Assembly (NCBI RefSeq): GCF_002813295.1
Contig: NZ_PHUE01000001.1
Span: forward strand, 868,001-932,000
Length of the DNA stretch: 64,000 nucleotides
DNA from: Flavobacterium sp. 5
GTDB taxonomy: Bacteria; Bacteroidota; Bacteroidia; Flavobacteriales; Flavobacteriaceae
Direction of reading: 5' to 3'
Shown: in pieces, positions 8,999 through 18,250 of the stretch
Position numbering within the stretch: the stretch's first letter is position 1
Layout of the letters: the number at the start of each line of letters is the position of its first letter
Notes under the pieces: generated by a model
What the model was told of the DNA's origin: nothing
Seen by the model: only the letters and a program-made list of their open reading frames with translations
Databases searched by the model: none
Made by a program: the position numbers and the translations under genes

Positions 8999-10075
8999 TT
9001 AGAAAACCTCACTAGCTTCTTTTAGCTTCTCCATGTTGTTAACTAACGCTAACTCATCTACAATTTTCTGAATATCACCATTCATGATATTTCCTAAATC
9101 ATATAGAGTCAAACCAACACGGTGATCAGTAACACGTCCTTGAGCATAATTGTAAGTACGAATCTTAGCAGAACGGTCACCCGAACTTACTTGTGATGTA
9201 CGTTTTGTAGCATCTTCGGCTTGTTTTTTGGCCAATTCCTGTTCGTACAAACGGGAACGTAAAACACCGAATGCTTTATCTTTATTTTTATGTTGTGATT
9301 TCTGATCTTGACATTGCGCTACCAATCCTGTTGGAATATGCGTCAAACGTACTGCCGATTTCGTAGTATTTACCGATTGTCCTCCAGGCCCTGACGAACA
9401 GAAGAAATCCACACGAACATCATTCATATCAATTTGAACATCAAATTCCTCTGCTTCTGGAAGCACCATAACTGTCGCTGCCGATGTATGCACACGCCCT
9501 TGAGTTTCTGTTTGAGGCACACGTTGTACACGGTGTACACCCGCTTCAAACTTCAAAGTTCCGTAAACATCTTCTCCTGTAACTTCAAAAATAACCTCTT
9601 TGAAACCACCAGAAGTCCCTTCGTTCATATCCACAACCGAAGTTCTCCAGCCTTGACCTTCACAATATTTAGTATACATTCTGAATAAATCTCCTGCAAA
9701 AATACTTGCTTCATCTCCACCCGTACCTGCACGAATCTCTACCATCACGTTTTTAGCATCTTCTGGATCTTTTGGAATCAACATGAATTTGATTTCATCC
9801 TCTAATACTGGAAGACGTTCTTTGGCTTCATCCAATTGCATTTTTGCCATTTCCGTCATATCGGCATCACTACCGTCAGCAATAATTTCGTTGGCTTCCT
9901 CTATATTAGCCAAAACCAAAATATATTCTTCACGCTTCTCTACCAAGTTTTTAATACTCTTGTATTCTTGGTTCAGAAGCACATATCTTTTTTGATCTGC
10001 GATTACATCCGGTTGAATAATCAAATCCGAAATCTCGTCAAAACGCTGTTTTACATATTGAAGTCTATCTAACAT
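8999..10075 (-). CDS. prfA: peptide chain release factor 1
   Basis: A 358-residue class I release factor that reads UAA and UAG stops and triggers peptidyl-tRNA hydrolysis on the ribosome. The PxT anticodon motif of RF1 is PQT at residues 187-189 (in [14 protein letters not shown]), which separates it from RF2 (SPF). The catalytic GGQ is at 231-233 in [12 protein letters not shown], followed by the conserved [11 protein letters not shown]. Length matches the family. The ATG start is supported by the canonical MLDRL N-terminus. It is preceded by a candidate promoter at 10176-10208 and closed by the terminator at 8933-8975, so it is probably monocistronic. Confidence 0.98.
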   Translation of the reverse strand: MLDRLQYVKQRFDEISDLIIQPDVIADQKRYVLLNQEYKSIKNLVEKREEYILVLANIEEANEIIADGSDADMTEMAKMQLDEAKERLPVLEDEIKFMLIPKDPEDAKNVMVEIRAGTGGDEASIFAGDLFRMYTKYCEGQGWRTSVVDMNEGTSGGFKEVIFEVTGEDVYGTLKFEAGVHRVQRVPQTETQGRVHTSAATVMVLPEAEEFDVQIDMNDVRVDFFCSSGPGGQSVNTTKSAVRLTHIPTGLVAQCQDQKSQHKNKDKAFGVLRSRLYEQELAKKQAEDATKRTSQVSSGDRSAKIRTYNYAQGRVTDHRVGLTLYDLGNIMNGDIQKIVDELALVNNMEKLKEASEVF

Positions 10076-10175
10076 CTGTATATTTCTTTATTTCTTCTCT
10101 ATTTATTTATCAAAAGACAAACGAATCTTTAAAACGATTTTTTTTATTCAAAAATTATTCCTTTGATTCGGAGTG

Positions 10176-10208
10176 CAAAAGTACGACATTTTTGTTGAAA
10201 GTTTCAAA
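10176..10208 (-). promoter_or_regulatory. candidate promoter of prfA
   Basis: On the minus strand: TTTG (10208-10205), 21 bases, TACTTTTG (10183-10176), close to the Bacteroidota consensus. It predicts a leader of about 95 bases before prfA. Confidence 0.5.
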
Positions 10209-10229
10209 TTTGGGGTTTCAAGTTTTTTT

Positions 10230-10312
10230 GGAGCTGTTTCCTGCTATCCGCTGTATCTTTTTATTCGCAAAAAAGCGAATAAAAAGGATGTCGCTTCTAT
10301 CAGGGCTAGGGG
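10230..10312 (+). repeat. dispersed ~85-bp hairpin repeat, copy 1
   Basis: The core is a perfect 12-bp stem, CTTTTTATTCGC (10257-10268) with GCGAATAAAAAG (10275-10286), loop AAAAAA. Flanks such as TCCTGCTATCCG and ATCAGGGCTAGGG can pair further out. A second copy lies at 40029-40117 in the opposite orientation. The open frames across this stretch show no homology and are not called as genes. Confidence 0.8.
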
Positions 10313-10530
10313 ATTTTCGTTTCGAAAGAAAACTAGTGCTAATTTTTAGCAAAATTATTATTTTAAAAGAAGTTAGTTTAGAAGAATATCTAAAACTAAG
10401 ATTCATTACATCAGTATTTTCGGCATTAATATATATATTTGAAAGCAACTAAATTCTGATATTTATCAATATAAATCAGGATGTATATGTACTGAATTAC
10501 TCAGACAAAAAAAAACAGTTACCCCGCTCT

Positions 10531-10550
10531 ACGAAGTCTCCCGACTTCGT
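10531..10550. repeat. short perfect hairpin in the repeat-rich gap
   Basis: ACGAAGTC (10531-10538) pairs with GACTTCGT (10543-10550) around TCCC. No T run follows, so it is not a clear terminator. It is one of several inverted repeats clustered between prfA and the TPR lipoprotein gene. Confidence 0.6.
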
Positions 10551-10588
10551 CACACAAGCCAAACAAACAATACAAATCCACAATCAAA

Positions 10589-10687
10589 GTCATTGCGAGG
10601 AACGAAGCAACCACACTATCAAAAGCAAATCCAACAAATCATTGGAACGGATATAGCAAATGAGATTGCTTCGTTCCTCGCAATGAC
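10589..10687. repeat. 22-bp perfect inverted repeat around a 55-base loop
   Basis: The left arm (10589-10610) starts GTCATTGCGAGGAACGAAGC. The right arm (10666-10687) is its exact reverse complement over all 22 bases. The 55 bases between are AT-rich and non-coding. Similar CATTGCGAG...CGAAGCAAT palindromes are widespread intergenic repeats in many bacteria (from memory), so this is probably a REP or MITE-type element. A small GCTA-ACGA-TAGC hairpin follows at 10700-10711. Confidence 0.85.
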
Positions 10688-10813
10688 AAATACACCCTCG
10701 CTAACGATAGCTTGCCGCTCTTGAACAAAATTTAAATCCTAATTATAATTAAAACTATCTCGCAAAAACCCATCCGAAGAAGACAATAACTTCTCCTAAG
10801 CTTATAATTGAGA

Positions 10814-10981
10814 GTCAGAAGATGGTTTGAGGCTGTCCGAAGACCATTTGATGCGTTCCGAAGCTCGTTTGAAGGAGTCCGAAGCATGTATCAGGCTGTC
10901 CGAAGACCATTTGATGCATTCCGAAGCTCGTTTGAAGGAGTCCGAAGTATGCAACAGGCAGTCCGAAGTTCGTATCAGGGC
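10814..10981. repeat. 21-bp minisatellite, eight units
   Basis: The heptamer TCCGAAG recurs exactly every 21 bases at 10836, 10857, 10878, 10899, 10920, 10941 and 10962, with a degenerate TCAGAAG at 10815. Units form a higher-order 63-bp repeat: 10835-10897 and 10898-10960 differ at only about five positions. Because 21 is a multiple of three, all frames repeat every seven residues (for example LSEDHLM, RSEARLK, ESEACIR). No promoter, ribosome site or homology supports a real protein here. Confidence 0.9.
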
Positions 10982-11032
10982 ATTATTTTTTCTTCGGAAG
11001 CCTTATTTTATTTAACAATCATATAAAAGTAT

Positions 11033-12754
11033 CTACTTAATCCTAGAAGTAGTAATTTTTACATCAGCATACGCCCAACTTTTTGCAATCAAAGCAGCTG
11101 TTTCTTTTGCTTTAGCTTGATTATTCTGTTTTTCATACGCTAATTTCAATCCTTGTTGTGCCCAACCATTATTCGGAAACTTTTTCAAGTCCTCTTGGTA
11201 GGTTTTTATGGCATCATTGTATTTTCCTGCTTCAATCTGAACAGCACCTAAATGATGTCGTACAGAGAAAAACCAATCTGGTGGTTCGTTATAATTCAAC
11301 TTATCTTCTATAGCTATTGCTTCTTTAAGCAAAGAAATACTTTGGGCAAAGTTTTCTTCTGAAGCTAAAATTTCGCCCTTCAATACTTTACTGCCGATGT
11401 GCAAAATATTATCTACCGAATTGATGTTCCAAATAGTTATTTTTTTCATGTTTGGATCATTAGCAATAATTTCAAGCGCAGCTAATTCTGTTTTTGCTCT
11501 TGTGATGTCTTTTTTACCTAAATAGGCCATTCCTTTAGCATAATGAGCTACTCCAACAGGATATTTTATGGTATCTGACACTAATTTCATTTTTAAAATA
11601 GCATCCCATTTACCAAATTTAATAGCAACAAAATAAGGGATAACATAATAATGCTGAAGACCTTCCCAGCCAGGCGTTATCATTGTTTTTGGATGCACCA
11701 ATTTCGAAGTTTCATTTGCAGCGAGTATTGCCCATTTATAATTCCCTTCCAAAGTGGCACAAGCGGCCATAAAATGATAGTTATGCGGGTAATACCCTAG
11801 CGGATATGCACCTTGCGCGTGACACATCGTTACATAAGTACTATCTTTTTTGACTGCATTACTATTCGCTACTGTTCCTTTATGATATTCGCCTGTTCTA
11901 ATATAAATATGGGAAGACATATGAACCAAATGTCCTGAATTTGGAGCCAGCCCTTTATCAAAAAGGTCAGCCGAAGCATTTCCTCTCTGTGGAGTATTTG
12001 AAGCTTCTACTGCATGAATATAAAAATGATTGGCACCAATATGTTTTGGCTCTCGCTTTAATACATTTTCTAAGATTGACTCAATTTCAGGAGTCCATTT
12101 TTTTGCAACTCCATTTTTATCATATAAATCCCAAGGATGCAAATTCATAATAGATTCAGCATACAGTGTTGCAATAGTAGTATCATCAGGGAATTTTTCA
12201 GCAACCCCCTTCATCGCTTTTGAATACGCAATATCTAATGAATGTCTGTCTTCAACTGGTTTTTCGACATATCTTTTTGATAGTGCGTCAATCAACGCTT
12301 TTTCCTTAGCTGAAGCATTTCCAGATAATTTAATGGCTTGCTGAATAGCTTTATAGGCTCTTTGATAATTATCACTATCCATTCCTGCATTGTAATTGGG
12401 TCCCAAAACATAGGCATAACCCCAAAAACACATGGCAGATTGAGAATCTAATTTTGTGGCATAATAGAAAGAACGAGCTGCTTCGGCATGATTAAAACCG
12501 AAAGCAAAAGCCAATCCTTGATTAAAATATTTTTGAGCTTCTGGATTTTTTGTACGTATCGGATAATCAATAATGTCCATACCTTTAAAAAGAGGTGCTT
12601 TAGTATCTGTTTCAAACCATTTAGTATCTGTAGTTGCTGGAGCACAGCTGTAACTGCTTTTTCCGACTAATACTTTCTTTTTCGGTTCAGGTTCTTTTTT
12701 ACAAGAGACCAATACAACACAAACAATTACGATTAATTTTAAGATCTTGTACAT
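11033..12754 (-). CDS. TPR-containing lipoprotein
   Basis: A 573-residue lipoprotein: the signal MYKILKLIVIVCVVLVSC places the lipidated Cys at residue 18, followed by a KKEPEPKKK linker. The mature protein is built of helical tetratricopeptide-like repeats. Clear ones are near the N-terminus (AQKYFNQGLAFAFGFNHAEA, then RSFYYATKLD) and the C-terminus (YNDAIKTYQEDLKKFPNNGW). Cys, His and Trp residues between the repeats (CFWGYAYVLGPNYNAGM) are typical of a Bacteroidota TPR family of unknown function. It probably scaffolds protein contacts at the envelope. It is divergent from topB, with 220 bases between the start codons; a -7-like box in the minus orientation (TAAATTTG) lies at 12776-12783. 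Confidence 0.85.
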   Translation of the reverse strand: MYKILKLIVIVCVVLVSCKKEPEPKKKVLVGKSSYSCAPATTDTKWFETDTKAPLFKGMDIIDYPIRTKNPEAQKYFNQGLAFAFGFNHAEAARSFYYATKLDSQSAMCFWGYAYVLGPNYNAGMDSDNYQRAYKAIQQAIKLSGNASAKEKALIDALSKRYVEKPVEDRHSLDIAYSKAMKGVAEKFPDDTTIATLYAESIMNLHPWDLYDKNGVAKKWTPEIESILENVLKREPKHIGANHFYIHAVEASNTPQRGNASADLFDKGLAPNSGHLVHMSSHIYIRTGEYHKGTVANSNAVKKDSTYVTMCHAQGAYPLGYYPHNYHFMAACATLEGNYKWAILAANETSKLVHPKTMITPGWEGLQHYYVIPYFVAIKFGKWDAILKMKLVSDTIKYPVGVAHYAKGMAYLGKKDITRAKTELAALEIIANDPNMKKITIWNINSVDNILHIGSKVLKGEILASEENFAQSISLLKEAIAIEDKLNYNEPPDWFFSVRHHLGAVQIEAGKYNDAIKTYQEDLKKFPNNGWAQQGLKLAYEKQNNQAKAKETAALIAKSWAYADVKITTSRIK

Positions 12755-12974
12755 GAGTATCTATTTTTAGTACATCAAATTTAACAATTATCATAAAACA
12801 TTAAAAATAAAACAGTTATGATTTTATCATCCCTTTTTAGAATTTAAACTTGGTATAACAAATGAAATATCGCTTATTCATCGCCATGACTAACTTTTGT
12901 AGAACTCTATTAAATTTCATTTCAATACCAATTTCTAAATTCCTAATTTGCGCCTTCAAATTAGAAGGAAAAAA

Positions 12975-15266
12975 ATGAAGGTCTGTATTGCCGAAAAACC
13001 AAGTGTAGCACGTGAAATCGCATCCGTTTTGGGTGCCAATACCAAACATGATGGCTATTTTGAAGGCAACGGTTATGCAGTAACCTATACCTTTGGGCAT
13101 TTATGTACCTTAAAAGAACCCAATGATTACAAACCCAATTGGAAAAGTTGGGACTTGAATAATCTACCGATGCTTCCCGAAAAATTTGAAATCAAGGTGG
13201 TGCAGAATTCAGGTATTCAAAAACAATTTAGAATTATAAAAAGTCTGTTTGACAAAGCCGAGTTGGTCATCAACTGCGGGGATGCTGGTCAAGAAGGAGA
13301 ACTCATTCAGCGATGGGTTATGAATGAAGCCCAATATAAAGGCGAAGTGCAACGCTTATGGATATCCTCCTTAACCACCGAAGCCATAAAAGAAGGTTTT
13401 CAAAACCTAAAACCATCAGCCAACTACGATAATTTATTCTACGCGGGTTTTTCTAGAGCTATTGGAGACTGGTTACTCGGTATGAATGCCACCCGTTTGT
13501 ACACTGTAAAACACGGAGGATACAAACAAGTGTTGTCTATTGGAAGGGTTCAAACCCCTACTCTAGCAATGGTTGTGGATCGCTTTAAAGAAATTGAGAA
13601 TTTCAAACCTCAACCGTATTGGGAGTTGCAGACTTTATATAGAGAAACACTTTTTAGTTATGAAGAAGGTCGCTTTTTGAATAAAGAAGACGGGGAAATT
13701 TTAGCCAATAAAGTCAAAGAAAGTGAATTTGAAATTGTTTCTGTCGAAAAAAAGAACGGCAACGAGTTTGCTCCTAAACTATTTGACTTAACCGGTTTAC
13801 AAGTATATTGCAATACAAAATTTGGTTTTTCGGCAGATGAAACGCTTAAAATTGTTCAGACTTTGTACGAGCAAAAAGTAGTTACTTATCCGAGAGTTGA
13901 TACTACGTTTTTACCAAATGATATTTATCCAAAAGTTCCGGGCATTCTAAAAAACTTGACTAATTACGCCACGTTGACGCAACCCCTTTTGGAAAAGAAG
14001 ATTAAAAAATCTCCGAAGGTTTTCAATGATAAAAAAGTAACAGATCACCATGCTATTATTCCAACAGGGATACAAAGCAATTTACAATACAATCAGCAAC
14101 AAGTATATGACATTATTGTAAAGCGTTTTATTGCTGTGTTTTATGACGATTGTTTGGTGGCTAATACTACAGTAGTTGGAAAAGCAGCCGATGTATTATT
14201 CAAAACCACAGGAAAAGAAATCTTAAAAAAAGGATTTCGAGTGGTATTTGAAGACCCAAATGCAAAAGAAAAAGAAGCCGATATATTACCCAGTTTTATT
14301 GTAGGCGAAAAAGGACCACATGAACCTTCGTTTTTAGAAAAAGAAACGAAACCACCCAATCAATTTACGGAAGCAACTTTACTGCGTGCCATGGAAACCG
14401 CAGGTAAACAGATTGACGATGAAGATTTACGCGAATTGATGAAAGAAAATGGTATCGGGCGTCCATCTACGCGAGCCAATATTATAGAAACTCTGTTTAG
14501 GCGCCAATATATCGTTCGAAACAAAAAACAGGTTTTGCCAACACCAACAGGTATTCAACTGATTGATACCATTCAAAATGAATTGATAAAATCAGCTGAA
14601 CTTACGGGCTCTTGGGAAAAGCAGTTGAAAGATATTGAAAAAGGAACCTTTACAGCTGGAGCATTTATCAAGAACATGAAACAGATGGTTGAAGCCTTGG
14701 TCTATGAAGTCCGAAGCGAAACCAGACGAGCTAATATTTCGCATGAAGGAAGTATACAAAAACAAGAAGCTGTCGTTGAGAAAAAGAAAGCGGCAGGAAT
14801 TTTGGCTGAAGTATGTCCGAAATGTAAAAAAGGAAATCTTATAAAAGGAAAATCCGCTTATGGATGCAGTGAATATAAAGCGGACTGTACTTTTGTATTA
14901 CCTTATACTTTTGCCGATAAAAAAATATCCGAAAACCAATACCAAAGATTACTTCAAAAAGGATCGACTGTAAATATAAAAGGCTTTAAAACTGATACTG
15001 GTGCCTTAGAAGGTTTGCTTCGTTTTGATGAAAATTTCAAACTTGTATTAGAAGCTAAAAAAACTACTTCAAAAACAGCTCCCGATGAATTAACTTGTCC
15101 CAAATGTAAAAAAGGAATAATCATGAAAGGAAAAACTGCTTATGGTTGTGGGGATTATAAATTGGGTTGTGATTTTAAAGTAACTTTTGATGTGGTTCGA
15201 GCGAAACTAAAAGATCAGAAACCAACCAAAGAATTGGTACATTCTATTTTGAAGGAGAGTATTTAG
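12975..15266 (+). CDS. topB: DNA topoisomerase III (type IA)
   Basis: A 763-residue type IA topoisomerase that relaxes and decatenates DNA by single-strand passage. It begins with the TOPRIM domain (MKVCIAEKPSVAREI, and NCGDAGQEGELI with the acidic metal site). The active-site Tyr is Y305 in TYPRVDT, and SIGRVQTPTLAMV is the usual topo III core motif. The C-terminus has two Cys-rich repeats (CPKCKKGNLIKGKSAYGC and CPKCKKGIIMKGKTAYGC), typical of topoisomerase C-terminal zinc-ribbon modules. I chose the ATG at 12975, which puts MKV at the N-terminus and has AGAAGG 6 bases upstream; the in-frame ATG at 12948 adds nine non-conserved residues. It stands alone between a divergent TPR gene and a DUF6265 gene. 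Confidence 0.95.
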   Translation: MKVCIAEKPSVAREIASVLGANTKHDGYFEGNGYAVTYTFGHLCTLKEPNDYKPNWKSWDLNNLPMLPEKFEIKVVQNSGIQKQFRIIKSLFDKAELVINCGDAGQEGELIQRWVMNEAQYKGEVQRLWISSLTTEAIKEGFQNLKPSANYDNLFYAGFSRAIGDWLLGMNATRLYTVKHGGYKQVLSIGRVQTPTLAMVVDRFKEIENFKPQPYWELQTLYRETLFSYEEGRFLNKEDGEILANKVKESEFEIVSVEKKNGNEFAPKLFDLTGLQVYCNTKFGFSADETLKIVQTLYEQKVVTYPRVDTTFLPNDIYPKVPGILKNLTNYATLTQPLLEKKIKKSPKVFNDKKVTDHHAIIPTGIQSNLQYNQQQVYDIIVKRFIAVFYDDCLVANTTVVGKAADVLFKTTGKEILKKGFRVVFEDPNAKEKEADILPSFIVGEKGPHEPSFLEKETKPPNQFTEATLLRAMETAGKQIDDEDLRELMKENGIGRPSTRANIIETLFRRQYIVRNKKQVLPTPTGIQLIDTIQNELIKSAELTGSWEKQLKDIEKGTFTAGAFIKNMKQMVEALVYEVRSETRRANISHEGSIQKQEAVVEKKKAAGILAEVCPKCKKGNLIKGKSAYGCSEYKADCTFVLPYTFADKKISENQYQRLLQKGSTVNIKGFKTDTGALEGLLRFDENFKLVLEAKKTTSKTAPDELTCPKCKKGIIMKGKTAYGCGDYKLGCDFKVTFDVVRAKLKDQKPTKELVHSILKESI

Positions 15267-15382
15267 CTTTTTGCCACAGATAAAAATGATTTACACAATT
15301 TTTTTTGCCTCTGATTTCAGGAGTTTCTACTAATTATTTTTCATAATTTAGCGTTTCAAAATAATTTTTAATAACAGCATAT

Positions 15383-15862
15383 ATGTTTCAAAAAACAACT
15401 CTTATACTGATTTTGTTAGCCATTGTTTCCTGTAAAAATACTGAAGCTACCGAAAAAGACAAAATAAAAACAGCTAATTGGTTACTAGGAAAATGGGACA
15501 CCAAAATTGACGATGGTAATCTTTCTGAAAACTGGAAACAAATTAATGACAGTACTTTTCAAGGAGAATCTTTTTTTATCAAAGGCAAAGACACTTTACA
15601 TTATGAGTCTATAGTATTACAACAAAAAGGGGAAGAACTTTTTTATAATGCCAAAGTAAAAGGACAAAATGAAGACAAAGCAGTTCCTTTTAAACTGACT
15701 TTAGGAAATGAAAAACAATTGGTTTTTGAAAACCCAAAACACGATTATCCTCAAAAAATAATTTACTCTTTAATCAAAAAGGATAGTTTGACTGCAACCA
15801 TTTCTGGAGTTCAACTTGGCAAAACCAGCTCGGAAAAGTTTGGCATGAAAAATTCCGAATAA
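15383..15862 (+). CDS. DUF6265-family lipoprotein
   Basis: A 159-residue lipoprotein with lipobox ...LAIVSC (Cys 17). The mature part has the pattern WLLGKWDTK, ENWKQINDSTFQG and VFENPKHDYPQKIIY, which I recognise as the DUF6265 beta-barrel-like family ('WL.G.W...E.W', 'FENP.HDFP..I.Y'). Its function is unknown; the fold is thought to bind a small ligand, but nothing in the sequence shows which. It is monocistronic, with a terminator at 15886-15922. Confidence 0.8.
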   Translation: MFQKTTLILILLAIVSCKNTEATEKDKIKTANWLLGKWDTKIDDGNLSENWKQINDSTFQGESFFIKGKDTLHYESIVLQQKGEELFYNAKVKGQNEDKAVPFKLTLGNEKQLVFENPKHDYPQKIIYSLIKKDSLTATISGVQLGKTSSEKFGMKNSE

Positions 15863-15885
15863 CAAAATAACAATTTTCATCTTAC

Positions 15886-15922
15886 AAAAAAAGCATTGCT
15901 CAATATAGGCAATGCTTTTTTT
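15886..15922 (+). terminator. intrinsic terminator after the DUF6265 gene
   Basis: AAAAAGCATTGC pairs with GCAATGCTTTTTT (core 15893-15899 with 15909-15915), with a 9-base loop and a T run. The A run on the left also allows function in the opposite direction. Confidence 0.85.
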
Positions 15923-15960
15923 GTTGCTATAAATGTCTGACTCACAATTGTTAAAATATT

Positions 15961-16044
15961 TTATTTTTATTTAATCTAAATAAGCTTTGCTGATATAGAA
16001 TTACTGTTTACATTTGCGGCGTTATTTTTAATAAATCTAAATAA
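15961..16044 (+). promoter_or_regulatory. iron-type promoter with duplicated 23-bp operator (receptor at 16046)
   Basis: Upstream operator TTATTT-N11-AAATAA at 15961-15983; -33 box TTTG at 15986-15989; 19 bases; -7 box TACATTTG at 16009-16016; downstream operator TTATTT-N11-AAATAA at 16022-16044. The second operator covers the likely start of transcription and ends one base before the ATG. The same layout occurs at three more promoters here. Fur is the inferred regulator because of the genes controlled. Confidence 0.8.
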
Positions 16045-16045
16045 A

Positions 16046-18178
16046 ATGAAGAACGTAATTTTACTATCCTCAGTTATCTTGTTATCGGTAGCTAGTTTTG
16101 CACAAGAAATAAAAAAAGATACAGTTAGTAACTTAAAAGAAGTACAAGTCACTAACAAGTACAAATACAAAAGAGAAAAAAGTACCACCGTATCCAAAAT
16201 GCCACTTAAGGATATTGAAAACCCACAAGTTTATAATACAGTAACAAGTGAATTATTAAAAGAACAAGTTGTTACTAATTTAAATGACGCCCTTAAAAAC
16301 GCAACAGGTATAACACGTCTTTGGGAATCTACAGGTCGTGGAACTGATGGAGCTGAATATTTTAGTATGAGAGGTTTCGCTGTTCAACCAACAATGACGA
16401 ATGGTTTACCTGCTGTTGCAAACACTACAATTGATCCAATTAATGTTGATAATATTGAAGTTATTAAAGGACCTTCTGGAACATTATTCGGTAGTAGCTT
16501 AATTTCTTACGGAGGTCTAATCAATATTGTAACTAAAAAACCATATAATTTTTTTGGTGGAGAAATAGGATATACTTCTGGAACTTATGGGATGGACAGA
16601 GTTACTGCAGATATTAATATCCCACTAAACAAAGATGTTTCTATCCGAATGAATTCAGCTTACCAAAATGAAAACTCATTCCAAGATTCAGGTTTTTCAA
16701 AATCATTTTTCTTTGCTCCTTCAATAAGCTATAAAGTAAATGACAAATTATCATTTTTAGTAAATACAGAATTTACAAGTAGAAACTCAGCGATTGCTCC
16801 AATGGTTTTCTTGAGCAGATACACTCCTCTAACTTTTCACTCAATGGATTTGTTTGAACAAAATTACAAAAAATCATATAATTCAAATGATTTGGTAATG
16901 AGCAACCCTTCTTTCAATATGCAAACACAGATGTTTTATAAAATATCTGAACAATGGACCTCTCAAACAGTTTTATCAAGAAGTAATACCAAGTCTTTTG
17001 GTTACTACTCATACCTTTATGATTCAGGAAATGGTGACGAATTTACAAGATCTATTAATAAAGCAAACGGTCAAACGAATACAACGGACATTCAACAAAA
17101 CTTTATTGGTGATTTTAAAATTGCTGGTTTAAGAAACCGATTAGTAGTAGGTGTAGATTATTATAATTCAAACATCCAAAGCGGAAGTTCTGGATGGGCA
17201 GCTAATGGAGTCATTTCATTAGTAAATCAAAGCGATACAGGAGATTTAACTCAAGCTGGAGTAGATGATTTATTGAAAGGGACATTTACAGGAAATACAA
17301 CAGCCAAAACTCAAGTTCTTAGTACATATGTATCAGATGTTTTTAACATTACAGATCGCCTTTCGGCAATGGCAAGTTTAAGAATTGATAATTTTAAATC
17401 TACTGACGCTGATGAATCACATGATCAAACTGCATTGTCTCCAAAATTTGGTATAGTATACCAGATAATAGAAGATAAAGTTTCTGTATTTGGTAACTAC
17501 ATGAATGGTTTTACTAATGTATTACCAAAACAAGTTCAAATTGGTACTACTACCAGTACAAAATCTTTCGATCCAGAGCATGCAAATCAATTTGAATTTG
17601 GATTAAAAACTAACTTATACAAAGACATCGTTTCTGCAACAATCAGTTATTATGATATTGATGTAAAAGATAAAGTAATAACAGATCCTGTTACCTTTAC
17701 TAATTATATCCAAGGAGGATCAGTATATAGCAAAGGTATTGAAGTAAGTCTTACTGCTAACCCAACTAAAGGTTTAAACTTAATTGCAGGTTTTAGTAAC
17801 AATAAAAGCAAAACAACAAATGAAGTTTTTGCAGGTTCAGGTTATTTAGACATGAGACCAGAAGAGGCAGGTCCAGAAACTTTAGTTAACTTTTGGGCTA
17901 ACTATGCTTTCCAAGAAGGTAACTTAAAAGGATTTGCATTAGGATTTGGAGGAAACTATGCTAGTGAAAACAAAACATTAAACCGTTCTACTATTGGTAC
18001 ATTCGCATTACCAAGTTATACAGTATTGAACTCTGTACTTTCATACAATACTAGTAAATTTGGTATCTCTTTAAAAGCGAACAACCTTTTAAATGAAAAA
18101 TATTATTCAGGATGGTCAACTGTAACACCTCAACGTTTAAGAAGTGTATATGCTGGTCTAACTTACAAGTTTCAATAA
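16046..18178 (+). CDS. TonB-dependent siderophore receptor
   Basis: A 710-residue outer-membrane receptor that should import a ferric siderophore with TonB energy. The signal peptide ends SFAQ (residue 20). It has no N-terminal carboxypeptidase-like domain. The plug domain (about 55-165) contains the SMRGF motif and VIKGPSGTLFGSSLISYGG, and then INIVTKKP leads into the 22-strand barrel ending LTYKFQ. These motifs are of the siderophore receptor subfamily. Its promoter carries two copies of the 23-bp iron-type operator, and a PepSY membrane protein follows at 18251. A hairpin at 18210 lies between the two genes and may reduce read-through. The ligand cannot be told from sequence. Confidence 0.92.
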   Translation: MKNVILLSSVILLSVASFAQEIKKDTVSNLKEVQVTNKYKYKREKSTTVSKMPLKDIENPQVYNTVTSELLKEQVVTNLNDALKNATGITRLWESTGRGTDGAEYFSMRGFAVQPTMTNGLPAVANTTIDPINVDNIEVIKGPSGTLFGSSLISYGGLINIVTKKPYNFFGGEIGYTSGTYGMDRVTADINIPLNKDVSIRMNSAYQNENSFQDSGFSKSFFFAPSISYKVNDKLSFLVNTEFTSRNSAIAPMVFLSRYTPLTFHSMDLFEQNYKKSYNSNDLVMSNPSFNMQTQMFYKISEQWTSQTVLSRSNTKSFGYYSYLYDSGNGDEFTRSINKANGQTNTTDIQQNFIGDFKIAGLRNRLVVGVDYYNSNIQSGSSGWAANGVISLVNQSDTGDLTQAGVDDLLKGTFTGNTTAKTQVLSTYVSDVFNITDRLSAMASLRIDNFKSTDADESHDQTALSPKFGIVYQIIEDKVSVFGNYMNGFTNVLPKQVQIGTTTSTKSFDPEHANQFEFGLKTNLYKDIVSATISYYDIDVKDKVITDPVTFTNYIQGGSVYSKGIEVSLTANPTKGLNLIAGFSNNKSKTTNEVFAGSGYLDMRPEEAGPETLVNFWANYAFQEGNLKGFALGFGGNYASENKTLNRSTIGTFALPSYTVLNSVLSYNTSKFGISLKANNLLNEKYYSGWSTVTPQRLRSVYAGLTYKFQ

Positions 18179-18209
18179 TTATAGTTAGTTAGTAATCTAC
18201 TTTTTCACA

Positions 18210-18237
18210 AAACTCCTCATCTTTTTTTGAGGAGTTT
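18210..18237 (+). terminator. hairpin between receptor and PepSY gene (weak terminator or mRNA-stability element)
   Basis: AAACTCCTCA (18210-18219) pairs with TGAGGAGTTT (18228-18237); the loop is T-rich, but only a short T run follows the stem. It may partly terminate or protect the receptor mRNA, so the PepSY gene is made at a lower level. Confidence 0.6.
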
Positions 18238-18250
18238 AATCTATTTATAA

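Noticed and set aside
10192..10452. Open frames on both strands in the gap after prfA
   Set aside because: They cross the hairpin repeat at 10230-10312, have no family motif, and overlap one another on opposite strands.
10814..10981. CRISPR array
   Set aside because: Units are contiguous 21-bp repeats without unique spacers, and no cas genes are present.
10808..11026. Coding reading of the 21-bp repeat (heptad-like peptides in two frames)
   Set aside because: Open frames follow automatically from a 21-base period; there is no promoter, ribosome site or recognisable domain. Kept as a repeat only.
15270..15305. Degenerate 'GCCACAGAT...TTTACACA' repeat before the DUF6265 gene
   Set aside because: It resembles a common Bacteroidota intergenic repeat from memory, but no second copy is in the window to support it.
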